Assembly: GCA_964495805.1 (NCBI GenBank)
Contig: CAZBWV010000027.1
Location: forward strand, 1-22,207
From: JALXCH01 sp964495805
Lineage (GTDB): Bacteria > Calditrichota > Calditrichia > RBG-13-44-9
Length of the DNA: 22,207 nt
Direction of reading: 5' to 3'
The notes under the pieces are model-generated. The model did no database searches. It saw only the letters and a program-made list of their open reading frames with translations, and was not told the origin of the DNA. Positions 1 through 8,317 of the stretch are shown here, piece by piece (positions within the stretch are counted from its first letter, which is position 1; each line of letters opens with the position of its first letter). The translations under genes were made by a program, and so were the position numbers.

Positions 1-70
1 TTTTTTTGGACAATTTGATTCCCGGGAAGCATGAAAACGACAGCAATTTTTACTTCGGCCCATTACTCAT

Positions 71-1030
71 TTATTCAATTAGTAATTTCCCATCCTTTAA
101 CACCACCGTATCGTCCACGATTAATGTGGGCCGGGTCATAATGCCATCCACGTGGAAGCCCACGTTTACTGTACCGCCCATGGAGACGTTATTCCCCAGC
201 GCCAGATGAACCGTACCGGCCACCTTTTCGTCCTCTAAAATCTCACCGGTAATTCGGGCCATATAGTTGGTTCCCACTCCCAGTTCCGCCAGATTACGTC
301 CCTGATCTCCTACCTTTTCAATCATTTCCTGCAATAATTGAGCCTCCCGACCGCCGGAAATTTCCACCGCATATCCGTTTTCCACGCGAATGGTAACGGG
401 CTTGTCTTTGATCAGTCCGATACCCGCCATGGAACCATCCACAACAAACACCCCGAACGATTTCCCCTCCTCCGGCATCAGATACGATTCCCCGGAAGGC
501 AAATTGCCGTAGCTGCCAGGTTGGGTAATCAGTCCCGTGGACGAAATTGCTTTAATTCCTTTAATAGGGATGGTGATATCCGTGCCGAAAGGGGTGGTCA
601 AACGGGCTGTTTCGCCAGCGTCCAGAATTTCGCTGATTTTGTAGGTGAGTTCGGCAATGCGATGGTAATCGGCGCTCATGGTACGGATCATCATATCTCT
701 GGTGATTCCGGGCAGCGTTCCCACGCGGGTTCCCTTTTTACACGCTTCCCGTCGGGCGTCTGTGTGAGTCAACGATTTTGTGGTGGGGCATAGCACCACA
801 TCCACCAACTTCATCATCTCCGCCACCTGGGAAGGGGGCTCTTCACCGTTCACTTCACGTGCTTTCATTTCCAGAAGAAACGCTTCCCGTCCGAATTCCA
901 GCGCTGCCTCATACAGCGCATAACCAATTTCACGGCGTTCCGGATCGGTAACAACCAGAACATCTTCTTCCGATTTTACTGCCATGCAATCTCGTACGGC
1001 AATTTGGGCTGCTTTTTGTAAGTCGTTCAC
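71..1030 (-). CDS. Aminopeptidase, COG2309 / M29-like family
   Basis: A 319-residue cytosolic protein with the pattern of COG2309 (AmpS, aminopeptidase T, M29-like) metallopeptidases. It has no signal peptide. Conserved segments are REIGYALYEAA near residue 33, PTTKSLTHTDAR near 82, a GNLPSGES segment near 175 and an AELGVG...VHLALG...FHVDG tail. Candidate metal ligands by family analogy are E181, E249, H275, H293 and D295. I chose the GTG at 1030 because an AAGGAG Shine-Dalgarno lies six bases upstream and the resulting start (MNDLQKAAQIAV) is where family members begin. The frame stays open to an ATG at 1093 (340 aa), but that start has no comparable ribosome site. The gene is transcribed away from DPP IV. 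The short ~320-aa members of this family are poorly characterised, so the substrate is unknown; a dioxygenase-like activity (the NicX relatives) cannot be excluded. Confidence 0.85.
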   Translation of the reverse strand: MNDLQKAAQIAVRDCMAVKSEEDVLVVTDPERREIGYALYEAALEFGREAFLLEMKAREVNGEEPPSQVAEMMKLVDVVLCPTTKSLTHTDARREACKKGTRVGTLPGITRDMMIRTMSADYHRIAELTYKISEILDAGETARLTTPFGTDITIPIKGIKAISSTGLITQPGSYGNLPSGESYLMPEEGKSFGVFVVDGSMAGIGLIKDKPVTIRVENGYAVEISGGREAQLLQEMIEKVGDQGRNLAELGVGTNYMARITGEILEDEKVAGTVHLALGNNVSMGGTVNVGFHVDGIMTRPTLIVDDTVVLKDGKLLIE

Positions 1031-1102
1031 AATGTTCTCCTTTTTTATGATTCCTCCAAACATTCGAATAACCCCGAAATGATTGGCTATCAATGGCTCT
1101 TA

Positions 1103-1131
1103 ATTTTAACCCATCTCAAGGAAACCTGCAA
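1103..1131 (-). promoter_or_regulatory. Candidate promoter for the aminopeptidase gene
   Basis: On the minus strand TTGCAG (1131-1126) and TAAAAT (1108-1103) are separated by 17 bases. This would give a leader of about 65 nt before the GTG at 1030. Read by eye only. Confidence 0.35.
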
Positions 1132-1203
1132 CGGCAAATTGACAAATCAAATGGTTGAGTTGTGATCTCTTCCGGCCGGGCTTGAGGGAAAATGAATAAA
1201 TCC

Positions 1204-1231
1204 TTGAGCACTCCGAATTAATTAGTATATT
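1204..1231 (+). promoter_or_regulatory. Candidate promoter for the DPP IV gene
   Basis: TTGAGC (1204-1209) and TATATT (1226-1231) have 16-bp spacing, in the intergenic region shared with the divergent aminopeptidase gene. The predicted start of transcription, near 1238, gives a leader of about 48 nt before the ATG at 1286. Confidence 0.4.
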
Positions 1232-1285
1232 TCAGCTTTGTGCAGGAACCCATGAGTGAAAAGAATTAAAAGTGCGAGGTGCGAC

Positions 1286-3451
1286 ATGAAATGGGCAAAA
1301 GGATTGTTCGTTCTTCTTTTGTTGTTGAAAATGGCGGTATTTGCAGAAGAAACATCCTTTAAAAAGTTGACTGTGGAAGACATCTATTTAAACTTGAATT
1401 TGTACAAAAAATTACCCCGCGGATTAAAGTGGCTTCCCAAAGGGAAACAACTCTCTTATCTGAAAATCGATCCGGAAACCGGAGAACAGCAATTGTGGAT
1501 TATGGATGCCAAAAGTCGGCAGGCACGCAACGTGTTAACGGATAAACAAATGCGCTGGATCGGAGGGAACGATACCATTCAGGTGTCACTAATGGGCTAT
1601 ATGTGGTTTCCGGAAGAGGATGGACTGCTGTTACGGGAAGCGGGAGATCTGTTTTACTACAATTTCGATCGGGATAATGTTGTGCGGTTGACCGTTAGCT
1701 CCCAGGAGGAGGAAAATGTGAGCATTTCTCCCCATGGCAGGAAAGTGGCGTTTGTGCGCAATAACGATATTTATGTGGTGGATGTTGCCACCCGCCAGGA
1801 GAAACGCCTGACCTTTGATGGCAATGATCTGGTGCTGAATGGAAAAAAAGACTGGGTCTATCAGGAAGAATTGGGTAGTCGAGGCGATTTTAAAGGCTAC
1901 TGGTGGTCTCCGGACGGTCGCTATATTGCCTATTACCAGATGGACGACCGACCGGTGCCTGAATATCCCATCGTGGATTTTAGCCTGTTGCACCCTGCCG
2001 TTACCATGGAGCGCTATCCCAAAGCAGGTGATCCCAATCCCATTGTAAAGGTGGGGGTGGTGGATGTGCAAACCGCTAACACCCTGTGGCTGGACCTGGG
2101 TGAAGAAACCGATGTCTATTTCCCCCGGGTGTACTGGGTACCCGGAACCAATCAGATAGCGGTAATGCGACTGGATCGACATCAGCAGCAACTGGATTTT
2201 CTGTTCTGCGATCCGCAAACCGGTAAAAGTCATCTGGTACTGAGTGAGCATGATTCCTGCTGGATCAATGTGGATGACTTCGTGTACTTCTTCAAAAAGA
2301 AGAATTGGTTTTTGTGGGGATCCGAACGGAGCGGGTATCGGCATCTTTATTTGTACGACTTTCAGGGAAATCTGATCAAGCAACTTACTGAAGGGGAATG
2401 GACGGTTACCTCTCTGGAGGGAGTGGACGAACGCAAAGGATATGCCTATTTTGTGGGAACCCGGGATGGATTGCTGGAACGGCATCTTTATCGGGTGGGA
2501 CTGGATTCCCGAAAAATAAAGCGCCTTACCCGGGCGGAAGGTGTGCATTCGGTACGGGTGGCACCTGGAGGCAGGTATTTTATCGATTATTTTTCCGCAC
2601 CGTTGACCCCAACCCGTGTTTCGTTGTATCGCACGGATGGGAAATTGCTCAAAATACTGGAAAAAAATGAGCATCCCGAACTGGCGGCATATCATCTTTC
2701 CGCACCGGAATTTCTGGAAATTCCGGGAGAAAACGGTTTGATTTACCATGCCATGATGATTAAACCGCCCCACTTCGATCCGACAAAAAAATATCCGGTG
2801 CTGGTGTATGTGTACGGCGGACCGCATTCCCAGTTAGTGATAAAGCGCTTCACCAATTTGTGGCATCAACTGATGGCGCAAAAAGGGTACATTGTGTTTA
2901 CTCTGGATAATCGGGGAACGGCTAATCGCGGAAGCGCCTGGGAGAGAGCCATTTACCGTCGGTTGGGACAGATAGAGTTGCAGGATCAGCTGGTCGGGGT
3001 AAAATATCTGAAAAGCCTACCTTATGTGGATGCCAGCCGGATTGGCATCTGGGGCTGGAGTTATGGTGGGTATATGACCCTGTATGCCCTGACCCGTTCC
3101 CGGGAGTTTAAAGCTGGTGCCGCAGTGGCGCCGGTAACGGATTGGCACTATTACGATACAATTTACACTGAGCGTTACATGGCTCTGCCTGCGGAGAATG
3201 AAGACGGGTATTATCGGGGATCGCCTATTCATTTTGCCGATAGCCTGCACGGTGCTTTGCTGATTGCCCATGGTACCGGCGATGATAATGTGCACTTCCA
3301 GAACACGGAGCAGTTTATCGATCGACTGGTGGAAGCGGGAAAAATGTATCGGCTGGTTATCTATCCCGGCCAGGGACATAGCATCCGCAGCACCGAAGAC
3401 CGCATCCATCTGTTCCGAACCATCACACGCTTTTTCCTGGAAAATTTGTAA
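1286..3451 (+). CDS. Dipeptidyl-peptidase IV, S9B family, secreted
   Basis: A 721-aa serine exopeptidase that removes Xaa-Pro or Xaa-Ala dipeptides from peptide N-termini, probably in the periplasm. The start at ATG 1286 gives a textbook signal peptide (MKWAKG, a hydrophobic LFVLLLLLKM core, cleavage after VFA) with GAGGT five bases upstream. A GTG at 1256 would only add ten charged residues. Residues ~75-450 are the DPPIV_N beta-propeller, containing the paired-glutamate substrate clamp in WVYQEEL (E194/E195). The C-terminal alpha/beta hydrolase carries the nucleophile in GWSYGG (S592), the acid in HGTGDDNVH (D666) and the histidine in GQGHS (H698), so the triad is complete. Length and motif order match bacterial DPP IV such as the Porphyromonas enzyme. 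It appears to be a single transcription unit bounded by a hairpin. Confidence 0.95.
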   Translation: MKWAKGLFVLLLLLKMAVFAEETSFKKLTVEDIYLNLNLYKKLPRGLKWLPKGKQLSYLKIDPETGEQQLWIMDAKSRQARNVLTDKQMRWIGGNDTIQVSLMGYMWFPEEDGLLLREAGDLFYYNFDRDNVVRLTVSSQEEENVSISPHGRKVAFVRNNDIYVVDVATRQEKRLTFDGNDLVLNGKKDWVYQEELGSRGDFKGYWWSPDGRYIAYYQMDDRPVPEYPIVDFSLLHPAVTMERYPKAGDPNPIVKVGVVDVQTANTLWLDLGEETDVYFPRVYWVPGTNQIAVMRLDRHQQQLDFLFCDPQTGKSHLVLSEHDSCWINVDDFVYFFKKKNWFLWGSERSGYRHLYLYDFQGNLIKQLTEGEWTVTSLEGVDERKGYAYFVGTRDGLLERHLYRVGLDSRKIKRLTRAEGVHSVRVAPGGRYFIDYFSAPLTPTRVSLYRTDGKLLKILEKNEHPELAAYHLSAPEFLEIPGENGLIYHAMMIKPPHFDPTKKYPVLVYVYGGPHSQLVIKRFTNLWHQLMAQKGYIVFTLDNRGTANRGSAWERAIYRRLGQIELQDQLVGVKYLKSLPYVDASRIGIWGWSYGGYMTLYALTRSREFKAGAAVAPVTDWHYYDTIYTERYMALPAENEDGYYRGSPIHFADSLHGALLIAHGTGDDNVHFQNTEQFIDRLVEAGKMYRLVIYPGQGHSIRSTEDRIHLFRTITRFFLENL

Positions 3452-3459
3452 TTGCTTTT

Positions 3460-3494
3460 CGGGAGTTCCGGATGGCCCTCCGCCGGGGCTCCCG
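3460..3494 (+). terminator. 12-bp hairpin after DPP IV, possible terminator
   Basis: CGGGAGTTCCGG (3460-3471) pairs fully with CCGGGGCTCCCG (3483-3494) around an 11-nt loop, starting nine bases after the DPP IV stop. Two of the pairs are T-G, which are stable wobbles only in plus-strand RNA; on the minus strand they become A-C mismatches. This supports a role in the DPP IV transcript. There is no T-run behind it, so it is either an atypical terminator or a 3'-end protecting stem. Confidence 0.45.
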
Positions 3495-3528
3495 ATGATG
3501 TATGGACTTCCCGATTTCACAAATTCTC

Positions 3529-3557
3529 TTGACATTCAGTGAAAACACAATTATTAT
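3529..3557 (+). promoter_or_regulatory. Near-consensus promoter for the HNH gene
   Basis: A perfect TTGACA (3529-3534) is followed after exactly 17 bases by TATTAT (3552-3557). Transcription would begin near 3564, upstream of the ATG at 3601 but downstream of the longer in-frame start at 3502. This helps choose the start of the HNH gene. It is the best promoter match I see in the window. Confidence 0.6.
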
Positions 3558-3600
3558 TTTAGCCGTTGTATCTTTATCTATTTGGGTCTGGTTGCGTGTC

Positions 3601-4107
3601 ATGTTAAATCGATCTGTCCTTCTGTTAAATCAAAATTACGAACCGCTTACCATTTGCAATGTGAAGCGAGCGATTCGTCTGATTTTTATGGGCAAAGCGG
3701 AGATGGTGGAAAAGAATTCCGGCTGGATTCACACCGTAAGCACCCGGTTTCCCATTCCCAGCGTGATTCGTCTGTCCCGTTTTATTAAAGTACCACGAAA
3801 ACGGATTCAACTGAACCGGCGAAATTTGCTCATTCGCGACGATTACACCTGTCAGTATTGCGGCCGGAAGACCCATCCGCTCACCATCGACCATGTTATT
3901 CCCAAACATTACGGGGGTAAAGATACCTGGGAGAATCTGGTGGTGGCCTGTTTGCCCTGCAACCATAAAAAAGCCAATCGCACCCCGGAACAGGCAGGAA
4001 TGAAACTGATTAAACCACCGCGCAAACCGCATTATTTCTTCTATTTGCAGAAAATTATTGGCATCAAGGACGAACACTGGAAACCGTACCTTTTCATGGA
4101 AGATTAA
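3601..4107 (+). CDS. HNH endonuclease family protein
   Basis: A 168-aa protein that starts VLLLNQNYEPLTICNVKRAI (after MLNRS), typical of the small stand-alone HNH proteins found in many bacterial phyla. The C-terminal half has the HNH core: a CQYCG zinc knuckle, the catalytic-type TIDHVIPKHYGG segment, the NLV asparagine and the second knuckle CLPCN with following KK. Such proteins are predicted metal-dependent nucleases, but the chromosomal role of this subfamily is not established, and nothing here suggests a phage, intron or toxin context. The start at 3601 agrees with family length and with the promoter at 3529-3557. An upstream in-frame start at 3502 would add a hydrophobic stretch read through that promoter and is unlikely. 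The ribosome site is weak. Confidence 0.85.
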   Translation: MLNRSVLLLNQNYEPLTICNVKRAIRLIFMGKAEMVEKNSGWIHTVSTRFPIPSVIRLSRFIKVPRKRIQLNRRNLLIRDDYTCQYCGRKTHPLTIDHVIPKHYGGKDTWENLVVACLPCNHKKANRTPEQAGMKLIKPPRKPHYFFYLQKIIGIKDEHWKPYLFMED

Positions 4108-4200
4108 CTAAATTGGTACAGTTTTCCGGACATTTGCTATCTTATTGATAATCCAGAAATTAACGCCTTTCCCCAAAATCCTATTTTTTTAATTTGTAAC

Positions 4201-4229
4201 TTTATCTTTCGTGGAATTTGAATTATATT
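4201..4229 (+). promoter_or_regulatory. Candidate promoter for the trpS-scpAB-rluB-cmk operon
   Basis: TTTATC (4201-4206), 17 bases, then TATATT (4224-4229). The -35 match is poor and the -10 good. Transcription near 4236 would leave about 30 nt before the trpS ATG at 4267. Confidence 0.35.
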
Positions 4230-4266
4230 GAGAAGCTTTTTAGGTAACACAAACGGGGTGTTGTCC

Positions 4267-5259
4267 ATGTTGAATATTCAGGGAAAACGGATTCTCAGTG
4301 GCATTCAGCCCTCTGGTGAATTGCATATTGGCAACTACTTTGGTGCCATCCGTCAGCACATTGCTTTGCAGGATGGCAACGATTGCTTTTATTTTGTAGC
4401 AAATTACCACGCACTAACCACCATTCAGGACAAAAAGAAATTAGAGCAAGCAACATTTCAGGTAGCGATGGATTACCTGGCTCTGGGGCTTGATCCGGAC
4501 AAAGCGACCTTATTTATTCAAAGCGATGTTCCGGAGGTCACCGAACTGGCCTGGGTGCTTTCGAACGTGACACCCATGGGACTTTTAGAACGGGCGCATT
4601 CCTATAAGGACAAGCTGGCCAGGGGAATTTCTCCCAATCACGGTTTATTTGCCTATCCTGTGCTGATGGCGGCCGATATTTTAATTTACGACTCCGAGCT
4701 GGTGCCGGTGGGGAAGGACCAGAAACAACATCTGGAAATGACCCGGGACATGGCCATCAAATTCAACAACATTTTTGGTGAAACATTTGTGATTCCTCAG
4801 GACCTGATTATGCCCGAAGTGGCCGTGGTGCCGGGGATCGATGGACAGAAGATGAGCAAAAGCTACGGCAATACCATCGAAATCTTTCTGGACTATAAAA
4901 CCCTCAAGAAAAAAGTAATGAGCATCGTCACCGATTCCACCCCTCTGGAAGAACCCAAAGACCCCGATCAGTCCAATGTGTACAAGCTGTATAAATTATT
5001 TGCCACTCCCGAAGAAGATCAGGCGATGCGCGAGAAATTTCTGGCTGGTGGTTATGGGTACGGACATGCCAAAAAGGAACTGATTGAAAAGATCTGGAAT
5101 TATTTTGAACCGGCCCGGAAACGTCGGCAGGAACTGGAGAAGAATCTGGACTATGTAAAGGATGTCCTGCGCCGTGGGGCAGAACGTGCCCGGGAAAAAG
5201 CCGCCGAAGTGATGAACCGCGTTCGCGAACGCGCGGGTATTTTACGGTTTCGCCCCTGA
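4267..5259 (+). CDS. trpS: Tryptophanyl-tRNA synthetase
   Basis: A 330-aa class Ic aminoacyl-tRNA synthetase that charges tRNA-Trp in the cytosol. The Rossmann core shows the HIGH-type signature HIGN (residues 20-23, in SGELHIGNYFGA), the tryptophan/ATP-pocket segment VGKDQKQHLE near 148-157 and the KMSKS loop at 195-199. Length is normal for bacterial TrpRS. I use the ATG at 4267, which follows GGGGTG at a six-base gap. The frame opens at a TTG at 4228, but that codon overlaps the candidate -10 box and would add 13 residues unlike the family. First gene of a probable five-gene housekeeping operon; scpA follows after 45 bp. No T-box or trp leader is visible upstream. Confidence 0.96.
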   Translation: MLNIQGKRILSGIQPSGELHIGNYFGAIRQHIALQDGNDCFYFVANYHALTTIQDKKKLEQATFQVAMDYLALGLDPDKATLFIQSDVPEVTELAWVLSNVTPMGLLERAHSYKDKLARGISPNHGLFAYPVLMAADILIYDSELVPVGKDQKQHLEMTRDMAIKFNNIFGETFVIPQDLIMPEVAVVPGIDGQKMSKSYGNTIEIFLDYKTLKKKVMSIVTDSTPLEEPKDPDQSNVYKLYKLFATPEEDQAMREKFLAGGYGYGHAKKELIEKIWNYFEPARKRRQELEKNLDYVKDVLRRGAERAREKAAEVMNRVRERAGILRFRP

Positions 5260-5304
5260 CTCCGGGCAAAACCAATCGATGAATCTCAAGAATTCAGATC
5301 GTTT

Positions 5305-6129
5305 ATGTCCTATACAATCAAACTACCGGTCTTCGAAGGCCCTTTTGATCTGCTGCTCTACCTGATCAAGAAAAATGAGGTCGATATCTACGATATCCCG
5401 ATCGCTGAGATCATTCGCCAGTACCTGGAATATCTGGAACTGATGCAGATACTGGACCTGGACGTGGCCGGCGAATTTATTGAAATGGTGGCCATGCTGA
5501 TGCTGATTAAAGCCCGGATGCTGCTACCCCGCTACAACGACGAAGGGGAAGAAATTATTGAAGACCCTCGCAGCGATCTGGTAGCCCAACTGCTGGAATA
5601 CCAGCGCTACAAAGAAGCCGGTCAGAAATTAGGTGAACTGGAACACTGGAACCGAAAATTCTATCCCCGACCGGTTCCTGCGGAATTGATGCGAAAACAA
5701 CAGACACCGGAGGAACTGGATTGGGAAGACGTTTCGCTGTTCGATCTGCTCACCGCTTTTAAACGGGCTCTGGAAGGCATGCCCAAAGTCCGGGTGCATC
5801 AGGTGAACGTCATCAAAGTGACCATGGAAGACCAGGTGCGCTTTCTGTTCCGGGAAATTGGTTCCCGACCGTACGCTTTGTTTGGCGAAATTGTGCGCAA
5901 ACTGGCTTCGCGCCTGGAACTGATTGTAACGTTTATGGCCATTCTGGATTTGATGCGGCTGGGATTTCTCTCCGCCAAACAGTCGGAAATTTTTGGCGAA
6001 ATTCGGCTGGTACCTTTGCAACCACTGGAATTTACCCGATATCAAGCGCTTCGGGATAGCCATTCTTTGAAGGAGAAAGCCAGCGAAACGGAAGCGACGG
6101 CGCAAAAGGAAAATGGCCCAATCAAATAG
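5305..6129 (+). CDS. scpA: Segregation and condensation protein A (kleisin)
   Basis: A 274-aa kleisin subunit of the SMC-ScpAB condensin, which bridges the SMC heads and helps organise and segregate the chromosome. The N-terminal signature LPVFEGPFDLLLYLIKKNEV is unmistakable and is followed by the helical EFIEMVAMLMLIKARMLLPR segment, which in ScpA contacts the SMC neck. The middle is acidic and charged (residues ~75-150). The C-terminal winged helix that binds the other SMC head ends near residue 250, and the last ~20 residues form a hydrophilic tail. The ATG at 5305 begins right at the family start, although its ribosome site is weak. scpB begins 26 bp downstream, the usual pairing. Confidence 0.95.
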   Translation: MSYTIKLPVFEGPFDLLLYLIKKNEVDIYDIPIAEIIRQYLEYLELMQILDLDVAGEFIEMVAMLMLIKARMLLPRYNDEGEEIIEDPRSDLVAQLLEYQRYKEAGQKLGELEHWNRKFYPRPVPAELMRKQQTPEELDWEDVSLFDLLTAFKRALEGMPKVRVHQVNVIKVTMEDQVRFLFREIGSRPYALFGEIVRKLASRLELIVTFMAILDLMRLGFLSAKQSEIFGEIRLVPLQPLEFTRYQALRDSHSLKEKASETEATAQKENGPIK

Positions 6130-6155
6130 AATGAATGTGAGTGCACGGTAATACG

Positions 6156-6839
6156 ATGAACGAAGAGAGTAAAACAGAACGTTCCATTTCTCAGGAAGAA
6201 GAACCGTATCTGGCCATTGTGGAAGCGTTAATCTTTAGTTCCGAAACACCTTTAACTCCACAACGCATTCGGGAGATTCTAACCAATCTTTCGGTGCGCG
6301 ATATTCGTCGTTTTGTGAGCAATTTGAACCAGCAGTATCGCAAGCAGGGGAGGAGTTTCGAAATTCGCGAAATTGCCGGTGGATTTCAGATGTTTACCCT
6401 GCCGGAGTACGCTCCCTACGTGGAGAAGCTGTACGAGAATAAGCAACGAAACCGCCTGAGTGCCAAAGCGCTGGAGACGCTGGCGATTATTGCCTATAAA
6501 CAGCCCATTACCCGCAGCGAGATCGAAGAAATTCGCGGGGTGAATGTGGATGGGGTGGTGCGCACACTCCTTTCCCGAAACCTGATTACCATTGCCGGAC
6601 GCGCCGAAGCACCGGGAAGCCCTTTCCTTTACAAAACCACTAAAAAGTTTCTGGAATATTTCGGGTTGAATTCATTATCCGATTTACCCCGCCTGAAAGA
6701 AATCGATGAACTCATCGATGTGGAAGATCGAACAAGTCCTTATCACGATAAATTGGTTAAAGAAATTTCACCGTCCGTACTGGGGATAAAGGTGACGGTG
6801 AATGGGGATAACGTTAAAAATGGTAACGGAAAGCGATGA
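6156..6839 (+). CDS. scpB: Segregation and condensation protein B
   Basis: The ScpB (kite) partner of ScpA, 227 aa, with two winged-helix domains. It dimerises and binds the middle of the kleisin. The first domain is visible as YLAIVEALIFSSETPLTPQR, the second as LSAKALETLAIIAYKQPITR through SPFLYKTTKKFLEYFGL (about residues 101-171). Start choice is uncertain: I take the ATG at 6156, while an in-frame GTG at 6141 would add five residues; neither has a good Shine-Dalgarno. The C-terminal ~40 residues are hydrophilic and likely disordered. The stop overlaps the rluB start by four bases (ATGA), implying translational coupling. Confidence 0.94.
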   Translation: MNEESKTERSISQEEEPYLAIVEALIFSSETPLTPQRIREILTNLSVRDIRRFVSNLNQQYRKQGRSFEIREIAGGFQMFTLPEYAPYVEKLYENKQRNRLSAKALETLAIIAYKQPITRSEIEEIRGVNVDGVVRTLLSRNLITIAGRAEAPGSPFLYKTTKKFLEYFGLNSLSDLPRLKEIDELIDVEDRTSPYHDKLVKEISPSVLGIKVTVNGDNVKNGNGKR

Positions 6840-7618
6840 GTAAGAGCAGAGAAACGATTCGGTTAAACCGATATCTGGCTATGTGCGGAGTCGGTTCCAG
6901 GAGGAAATGCGATGAATACATCGCGCAGGGACTTGTGGAGGTTAACGGAGAAGTGATTCAACAGATGGGTACGCAGGTGGATCCGGAGAAAGATGTGGTG
7001 AAGTTTCGGGGGAAACCGGTAAAACCGGCGCGCAATTTCATTTACATTTTATTAAACAAGCCGCTCCGTGTAGTTACCGCCGTGACCGACGATCGGCATC
7101 GCAAAACGGTGGTGGACCTGATTCGCATCAACGAGCGGATTTTTCCGGTGGGACGGCTGGATTACAACACAACCGGAGCTTTGCTGCTTACCAACGACGG
7201 AGACCTGGCATATACTCTGGCTCATCCTAAATTTCACGTCAGCAAAATTTATCGAGTGTTACTGGATCGCAAAATTCGTCCCATCGATTTATATCGCTGT
7301 GAACACGGTCTGGAACTGGACGGAAAGGTTACCGCACCCTGTAAAATTAAAGAATTGCGCATCATCGATAACGGAAGCTATCTGGAGGTGGAACTGCACG
7401 AGGGGCGAAATCGCCAGATTCGCCGGATGTTCGAGATGCTGGGATACCGGGTGCGAGAGTTACATCGCATTGAGTTCGCCGGATTGCGAGTGTCCGATAT
7501 GCGTGAGGGACAGTGGCGGCTACTTACCCGCGAGGAAGTCCAGCGGTTAAAGCAAATGGTGGAACAGAAAAAACATCTGGTATTGGAAAAACAGCATGAA
7601 AGTGGAGAAAAAAATTAA
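6836..7618 (+). CDS. rluB: rRNA pseudouridine synthase, RsuA/RluB family
   Basis: A 260-aa enzyme that isomerises a uridine in rRNA. An N-terminal S4 RNA-binding domain (RLNRYLAMCGVGSRRKCDEY, residues 9-28, through VEVNGEV) precedes the synthase domain. That domain has the catalytic aspartate in PVGRLDYNTTG (D109) and the family segment LHEGRNRQIRRMFEMLGY at 187-204. The S4 plus RsuA-like layout fits RluB (23S U2605), RsuA, RluE and RluF. RluB is favoured because scpAB-rluB-cmk is a common bacterial gene order, but the target uridine cannot be read from sequence alone. It is translationally coupled to scpB and overlaps cmk by 23 bp. The lysine-rich C-terminal tail (from ~240) is the part that overlaps. 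Confidence 0.92.
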   Translation: MSKSRETIRLNRYLAMCGVGSRRKCDEYIAQGLVEVNGEVIQQMGTQVDPEKDVVKFRGKPVKPARNFIYILLNKPLRVVTAVTDDRHRKTVVDLIRINERIFPVGRLDYNTTGALLLTNDGDLAYTLAHPKFHVSKIYRVLLDRKIRPIDLYRCEHGLELDGKVTAPCKIKELRIIDNGSYLEVELHEGRNRQIRRMFEMLGYRVRELHRIEFAGLRVSDMREGQWRLLTREEVQRLKQMVEQKKHLVLEKQHESGEKN

Positions 7619-8282
7619 AATAGCCATCGACGGGCCAGCAGCCAGCGGAAAAAGTACCACCGCTCGCGAAGTTGCCCGGCGTCTGGGCTACACCTACATC
7701 GACAGCGGAGCGATGTATCGTGCGGTGACCCTGAAAGCACTGCGGGAAAACGTTCCGGTAACCGATGAAAAACAGGTGAGTCGTCTGGCGAAACAGATCG
7801 ACATCCGTTTCGGTAAAAGCGACCGGAAAACGGTTATTTTTATGGATGGTGAGGATGTTTCAGATGCCATTCGAACTCCGGAGATTGATAAAAACATCAG
7901 TCCGGTGGCTGCGAATCCCGGTGTGCGAAAAATTCTGGTGCAAAAACAGCAAGCTCTGGGTCGCGCAGGTGGAGTGGTGATGGACGGACGGGACATCGGC
8001 ACAGTTGTGTTCCCCGATGCGGAACTGAAGATCTACCTGGTAGCCAGTGTGGAAGAGCGTGCCCGGCGCCGATTAAAGGAACTGCAAGAAAAAGGACAAT
8101 CCCTGCCTCTCGAAGAAGTGATTGAAGACCTGCGTTACCGCGATGCCCGTGATATGGGACGTGAGGTAGGTCCCCTGAAGAAAGCCGATGATGCAGTGGA
8201 AATCGATACCACCCACCTGTCCATCCCGGAGCAGGTGGATAAAATCGTTCGGCTGGCACGGGAAAAAATTCAGGACCCGTAA
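7596..8282 (+). CDS. cmk: Cytidylate kinase
   Basis: A 228-aa (d)CMP kinase that converts CMP and dCMP to the diphosphates in pyrimidine salvage and CTP/dCTP supply. The P-loop is GPAASGKS (residues 13-20). The CMP-site segments are DSGAMYRAV (36-44) and DGRDIGTVVFPDA (130-142), with an arginine-rich LID around EERARRRL (153-160). The closing RDARDMGREVGPLKKADDAV segment is diagnostic. The ATG at 7596 lies inside the end of rluB, preceded by GGA at eight bases, and the start matches the family (KIKIAIDGPA). It is the last gene of the trpS operon. A CCCGTA/TACGGG inverted repeat starts at its stop codon. Confidence 0.95.
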   Translation: MKVEKKIKIAIDGPAASGKSTTAREVARRLGYTYIDSGAMYRAVTLKALRENVPVTDEKQVSRLAKQIDIRFGKSDRKTVIFMDGEDVSDAIRTPEIDKNISPVAANPGVRKILVQKQQALGRAGGVVMDGRDIGTVVFPDAELKIYLVASVEERARRRLKELQEKGQSLPLEEVIEDLRYRDARDMGREVGPLKKADDAVEIDTTHLSIPEQVDKIVRLAREKIQDP

Positions 8283-8308
8283 CAAAACCACCTTCCGCAT
8301 TGTACGGG
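8276..8308 (+). other. Weak inverted repeat at the end of cmk
   Basis: CCCGTA (8276-8281) and TACGGG (8303-8308) flank a 21-nt loop and include the cmk stop. A T-rich stretch comes only about 15 bases later. It could be a poor terminator, or it may be chance. Confidence 0.25.
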
Positions 8309-8317
8309 ATATTGTAC

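Noticed and set aside
1..70. Terminator or gene fragment at the left edge, downstream of the aminopeptidase
   Set aside because: No stem with a T-run on the minus strand and no coding sequence with domain character; only a short CCCGGG palindrome.
1631..2827. A 398-codon open frame on the minus strand inside the DPP IV gene
   Set aside because: It is antisense to a gene with intact catalytic motifs, has no domain-like sequence and no ribosome site. It is a side effect of codon choice in the sense strand.
3502..3600. N-terminal extension of the HNH protein with a membrane-like segment
   Set aside because: The extension reads through the TTGACA/TATTAT promoter and family members start at the later ATG.
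4108..4266. T-box or trp attenuator upstream of trpS
   Set aside because: No T-box consensus, Trp-rich leader peptide or strong terminator hairpin is visible in the AT-rich 160-bp gap.
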